NCBI GenBank assembly: GCA_036555065.1
Contig: DATBLZ010000011.1
Coordinates: 1 to 9,371 of the forward strand
Direction of reading: 5' to 3'
Length of the DNA: 9,371 bases
Origin: DATBLZ01 sp036555065
Lineage (GTDB): Bacteria; Pseudomonadota; Gammaproteobacteria; Steroidobacterales; Rariloculaceae
Below are positions 6,838-9,371 of this stretch, in pieces. Every line of letters starts with the position of its first letter. Positions within the stretch are counted from its first letter, which is position 1. The position numbers and the translations under genes were made by a program. The notes beneath the pieces are model-generated. The model had not been told where the DNA came from. It searched no databases and was given only the letters and a program-made list of their open reading frames with translations.

Positions 6838-7982
6838 TGCGCGAAAGCGATCTCGCTCCGTACGCGGCCCACAGCGCCCTGTCGCGCGGCCGTAGATTCG
6901 CCGAGGACCCGCCTGTGCATCGAACGGAATTCCAGCGCGATCGCGACCGCGTCGTGCATTCGACGGCGTTTCGGCGACTCGTCTACAAGACTCAGGTGTT
7001 CGTCAATCATGAAGGCGATCTCTATCGCACGCGCCTGACGCATTCGCTCGAGGTCGCGCAGATCGCCCGCACGACGGCGCGCGCGCTCTGCCTCAACGAG
7101 GACCTCGCCGAAGCCATCAGCCTCGCGCACGATCTCGGCCACACGCCGTTCGGCCACGCGGGCCAGGATGCGCTCAACGAATGCATGCGCGAGTTCGGCG
7201 GCTTCGAGCACAACTTGCAATCTCTGCGCGTCGTCGATCTGCTCGAGGACAGCTACGCGAGCTTTCGCGGGTTGAATCTCACCTATGAGACGCGGGAAGG
7301 AATCCTCAAGCACTGCTCGGCGCGGAATGCCAGGGCGCTCGGCGAGCTCGGTGTGCGCTTCCTCGAGCGCCGCCAGCCCGGTCTCGAGGCCCAACTTGCG
7401 AACGTTGCCGACGAGATCGCCTACAACAATCACGACGTCGACGACGGGCTTCGTTCCGGATTGATCTCGCTCGAGCAGCTCGTCACGATTCCGTTCTTCG
7501 CCGAGCAGCACGCATGGGTCAATTCGCGCTTCCCCGGCGTCGCCGGGACGCGCTTGAGCCGCGAGGTCATCCGCCGAATGATCGACCTCCTCGTCACCGA
7601 TCTCGTCGACGCGAGCGCCCGCAAGGTCGCGGAGGCAGCGCCGGGCGACATCGAGGCAGTCCGCGCGCGGAGCGCGCCGCTGATCGAGTTCAGCGCGCCA
7701 TTCGTCGCAGCACAATTGGCCCTCAAGGAGTTCCTGCGCCTGCATTTGTACGCGCATCCGCGCGTGAAGCTCATGACGGAGCAAGCCCACGAGACCGTGC
7801 GCTCGTTGTTTGCGGCCTTCATGAACGATCGCGATCGCCTGCCCGCGGAGCACGCAGCGCGCGCGCGCGACGGAGAACGCAGTTCGGGGCGGGCGGGCGC
7901 TGCGCGTGTCGTTGCCGACTACGTCGCCGGGATGACGGACCGCTTTGCGCTTCAGACCCGGGAGGCGCTCGGCAAAGGATAG
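6837..7982 (+). CDS. dGTP triphosphohydrolase-like HD-domain protein
   Basis: This is an HD-superfamily protein of the deoxyguanosinetriphosphate triphosphohydrolase-like group (the shorter type, about 380 residues; here 381). Family members hydrolyse dNTPs to deoxynucleoside plus triphosphate, and often control dNTP pools; the preferred substrate cannot be read from sequence. The N terminus has RTEFQRDRDRVVHSTAFRRL (29-48). Predicted metal ligands are His69 (RLTHSLEV), His98-Asp99 (AHDLGHTPFGH) and Asp192 (VADEIAYNNHDVDDG). The region GFEHNLQSLRVVD (122-134) is also typical. ATG 6837 overlaps the aroB stop as TAATG. No clear Shine-Dalgarno is seen, which suggests termination-reinitiation. 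The symbol dgt is avoided because the E. coli enzyme is a longer, distinct subtype. Confidence 0.93.
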   Translation: MRESDLAPYAAHSALSRGRRFAEDPPVHRTEFQRDRDRVVHSTAFRRLVYKTQVFVNHEGDLYRTRLTHSLEVAQIARTTARALCLNEDLAEAISLAHDLGHTPFGHAGQDALNECMREFGGFEHNLQSLRVVDLLEDSYASFRGLNLTYETREGILKHCSARNARALGELGVRFLERRQPGLEAQLANVADEIAYNNHDVDDGLRSGLISLEQLVTIPFFAEQHAWVNSRFPGVAGTRLSREVIRRMIDLLVTDLVDASARKVAEAAPGDIEAVRARSAPLIEFSAPFVAAQLALKEFLRLHLYAHPRVKLMTEQAHETVRSLFAAFMNDRDRLPAEHAARARDGERSSGRAGAARVVADYVAGMTDRFALQTREALGKG

Positions 7983-7983
7983 A

Positions 7984-8721
7984 ATGGCGCACGTGGCAAA
8001 GCGCTCGAACAACCGCTCGGCGCCGATTCGGACTCGCGAGCGCCTCATCGTCGCCCTCGACGTGCCGAGCGCGGATGAAGCGAAAGCGCTCGTGACGCGG
8101 GTCGGCGACCATGCTGTCTTTTACAAGATCGGCCTCGAGCTTGCGATGTCGCGCGACTACTTCGCGCTCATGGATTGGCTGCTCGCGCGCAGCAAACGCG
8201 TGTTCGCGGATTTGAAGCTCCATGACATTCCCAACACAGTTGCAGCGGCCGTGCGCAATTTGCGCGCGAGCGGCGCTGCATTCCTGACGGTACATGGCGA
8301 GCGCTCCGTCGTCGAAGCCGCGGCTGCCAACAAAGGCAGCGAGTTGAAAATCCTGGCCGTCACGGTGCTGACGAGCATCAGCGAAGAGGACTTGCGGCAA
8401 AGCGGCATCGAGCTCAGCGTCGCCGAGCTCGCGGCGTTACGCGCGCGCGCGGCGATCGCGGCCGGCTGCGACGGCGTGATCGCCTCGGGCCGCGAGGCCG
8501 CGGACTTGCGCACGAAGCTCGGCCCCGAGCCCTTGATCGTCACGCCCGGCATTCGCCCCGCCGCTGCCGGCCACGATGACCAGAAGCGCATCGTCACGGC
8601 GCGCGAGGCGCTCAAGTCGGGCGCCGATTACCTCGTCGTCGGCCGGCCGATTCGCGATGCCGCCGATCCGGCAGCTGCAGCGGCCGCCCTCCAAGCCGAG
8701 ATCGCAGCCGTCTGCGAATGA
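7984..8721 (+). CDS. pyrF: Orotidine 5'-phosphate decarboxylase (PyrF)
   Basis: PyrF decarboxylates OMP to UMP, the last step of de novo pyrimidine synthesis. The 245-residue product is a TIM barrel with the catalytic residues in place: Lys48 (FYKIGLE) and the DxKxxD signature DLKLHDIPNT with Asp76, Lys78 and Asp81. VTVLTS (126-131), the phosphate-binding VTPGIRP (186-192) and VVGRPI (218-223) are also present. ATG 7984 lies one base after the preceding TAG, with AAAGGA (7974-7979) well spaced inside the end of that gene. A GTG three codons in is also possible. About 19 residues precede the first barrel strand (LIVALDVP), slightly long and basic but not unusual. The stop overlaps the next start by four bases (ATGA). 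Confidence 0.97.
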   Translation: MAHVAKRSNNRSAPIRTRERLIVALDVPSADEAKALVTRVGDHAVFYKIGLELAMSRDYFALMDWLLARSKRVFADLKLHDIPNTVAAAVRNLRASGAAFLTVHGERSVVEAAAANKGSELKILAVTVLTSISEEDLRQSGIELSVAELAALRARAAIAAGCDGVIASGREAADLRTKLGPEPLIVTPGIRPAAAGHDDQKRIVTAREALKSGADYLVVGRPIRDAADPAAAAAALQAEIAAVCE

Positions 8722-9371
8722 ACGCCGCCGAGGCCGCTTTGGCCGCGCGGCTCTGCCGGATGCAGCGGCTCGCGACCGGGCTCGTCGCGCTCATGGCCGT
8801 CGCGTTTGTCACGACGAGTTTTCTGCGCGCGCGCTATCCCTACATCGACGTGATTTGGGCGTTCTCCGAGGCGGCATTGATCGGCGGACTCGCGGATTGG
8901 TTCGCCGTCACGGCGCTCTTCCGCCGCCCGCTCGGCCTCCCGATCCCGCACACGGCGATCATCGCCGCGCGCAAGGACCAGATCGGGCGCACCCTCGGCC
9001 GGTTCGTGCAGCGGCACTTCGTGAACCCCGAGGTGCTGGAGGCACGGCTCCGCTCGCTGCGCATCGCGGAGCACCTGGCGCGGTGGCTCTCAGCGCCCGA
9101 GAACAGCGCGCTCGTCGCGCGCCACACGGCGACCGCGCTCTCCAACGCCGCGCACGTGCTGCGCGACGACGAGGTGCAGACGTTCATCGACGGCGTGCTG
9201 GTGCGGAAGATCCAGGCGACGCCGGTGGCGCCGCTGCTCGGGAAGGCGCTGTCGCTGGTGACGGCGGGGAACCGCCACCAGGAGCTGCTCAACGAGGCGA
9301 TCCGGCTGCTGGCGCGCGCGGTGGACGACAACCAGGAGATGATCCGCGACCGGATCGCGCGCGAGTCGCCG
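8718..9371 (+). CDS. DUF445 (YjiN-like) membrane protein, 3' end outside window
   Basis: The first 218 codons of an open frame that continues past the right edge are present. ATG 8718 overlaps the pyrF stop as ATGA. No good Shine-Dalgarno is visible, so coupling to pyrF is likely. The product has a hydrophobic membrane segment at about residues 18-36. The DUF445 signature follows: AFSEAALIGGLADWFAVTAL (48-67), then FRRPLGLPIPHTAII (68-82), KDQIGRTLGRFVQRHF (86-101) and the predicted helical, charged region typical of the family. Full-length members are about 400 residues, so roughly half is missing. Function is not established; E. coli YjiN is an uncharacterised inner-membrane protein. Leu and Val codon choice changes in the second half of what is visible (see findings). 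Confidence 0.9.
   Translation, partial: MNAAEAALAARLCRMQRLATGLVALMAVAFVTTSFLRARYPYIDVIWAFSEAALIGGLADWFAVTALFRRPLGLPIPHTAIIAARKDQIGRTLGRFVQRHFVNPEVLEARLRSLRIAEHLARWLSAPENSALVARHTATALSNAAHVLRDDEVQTFIDGVLVRKIQATPVAPLLGKALSLVTAGNRHQELLNEAIRLLARAVDDNQEMIRDRIARESP

Noticed and set aside
6834..8048. A 404-codon open frame on the - strand across the dGTPase-like gene
   Set aside because: It is antisense to a fully conserved HD-domain gene, has no family motif and shows shadow-type composition.
1..9371. A new defence, mobile or biosynthetic system
   Set aside because: All nine genes belong to recognised families in mostly ordinary chromosomal order. No transposase, integrase, toxin pair, CRISPR repeat, tRNA or reverse transcriptase motif was seen.

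Overview
The window looks like a chromosomal core-gene segment from a GC-rich gammaproteobacterium. All nine genes are on the + strand and packed almost without gaps. The pilMNOPQ-aroK-aroB order is the classic gammaproteobacterial arrangement seen in Pseudomonas and Xanthomonas relatives. A REP-like inverted pair beginning GTRGGAGCG lies between pilQ and aroK and resembles REP families of Xanthomonadales and Pseudomonas. A Xanthomonadales- or Steroidobacter-like organism is my best guess from memory of these families; the genus cannot be fixed from sequence alone.

Layout. Positions 1-81 hold the end of an intergenic region with two small inverted repeats, a weak candidate promoter and a good ribosome binding site for pilM. 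Positions 82-5080 hold pilM, pilN, pilO, pilP and pilQ, the alignment subcomplex and outer-membrane secretin of the type IV pilus machine. The first four are joined by 1- or 4-base stop/start overlaps. Positions 5081-5196 are the longest gene-free stretch (116 bases) and carry the REP-like hairpin plus a partial third arm. Positions 5197-6837 hold aroK and aroB of the shikimate pathway. Positions 6837-8721 hold a dGTPase-like HD phosphohydrolase gene and pyrF. A DUF445 (YjiN-like) membrane protein gene starts at 8718 and runs off the right edge.

How the genes work together. PilM (cytoplasm), PilN and PilO (inner membrane) and PilP (lipoprotein) form a chain from the cytoplasmic motor to the PilQ secretin, so the pilus can cross the envelope. 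AroK and AroB supply chorismate precursors, PyrF makes UMP, and the HD protein probably acts on dNTPs. The last four genes are linked to each other by very short gaps or overlaps, and are housekeeping rather than pilus genes. The damX-type SPOR-domain gene that follows aroB in Pseudomonas and enterics is absent here; the dGTPase-like gene sits in its place.

I found no CRISPR array, RNA gene, transposase, phage gene or evident new system. The most interesting items are the REP-like element with compensatory base changes, the paired inverted repeats before pilM, the gene linkage after aroB, and a codon-use change inside the last gene.
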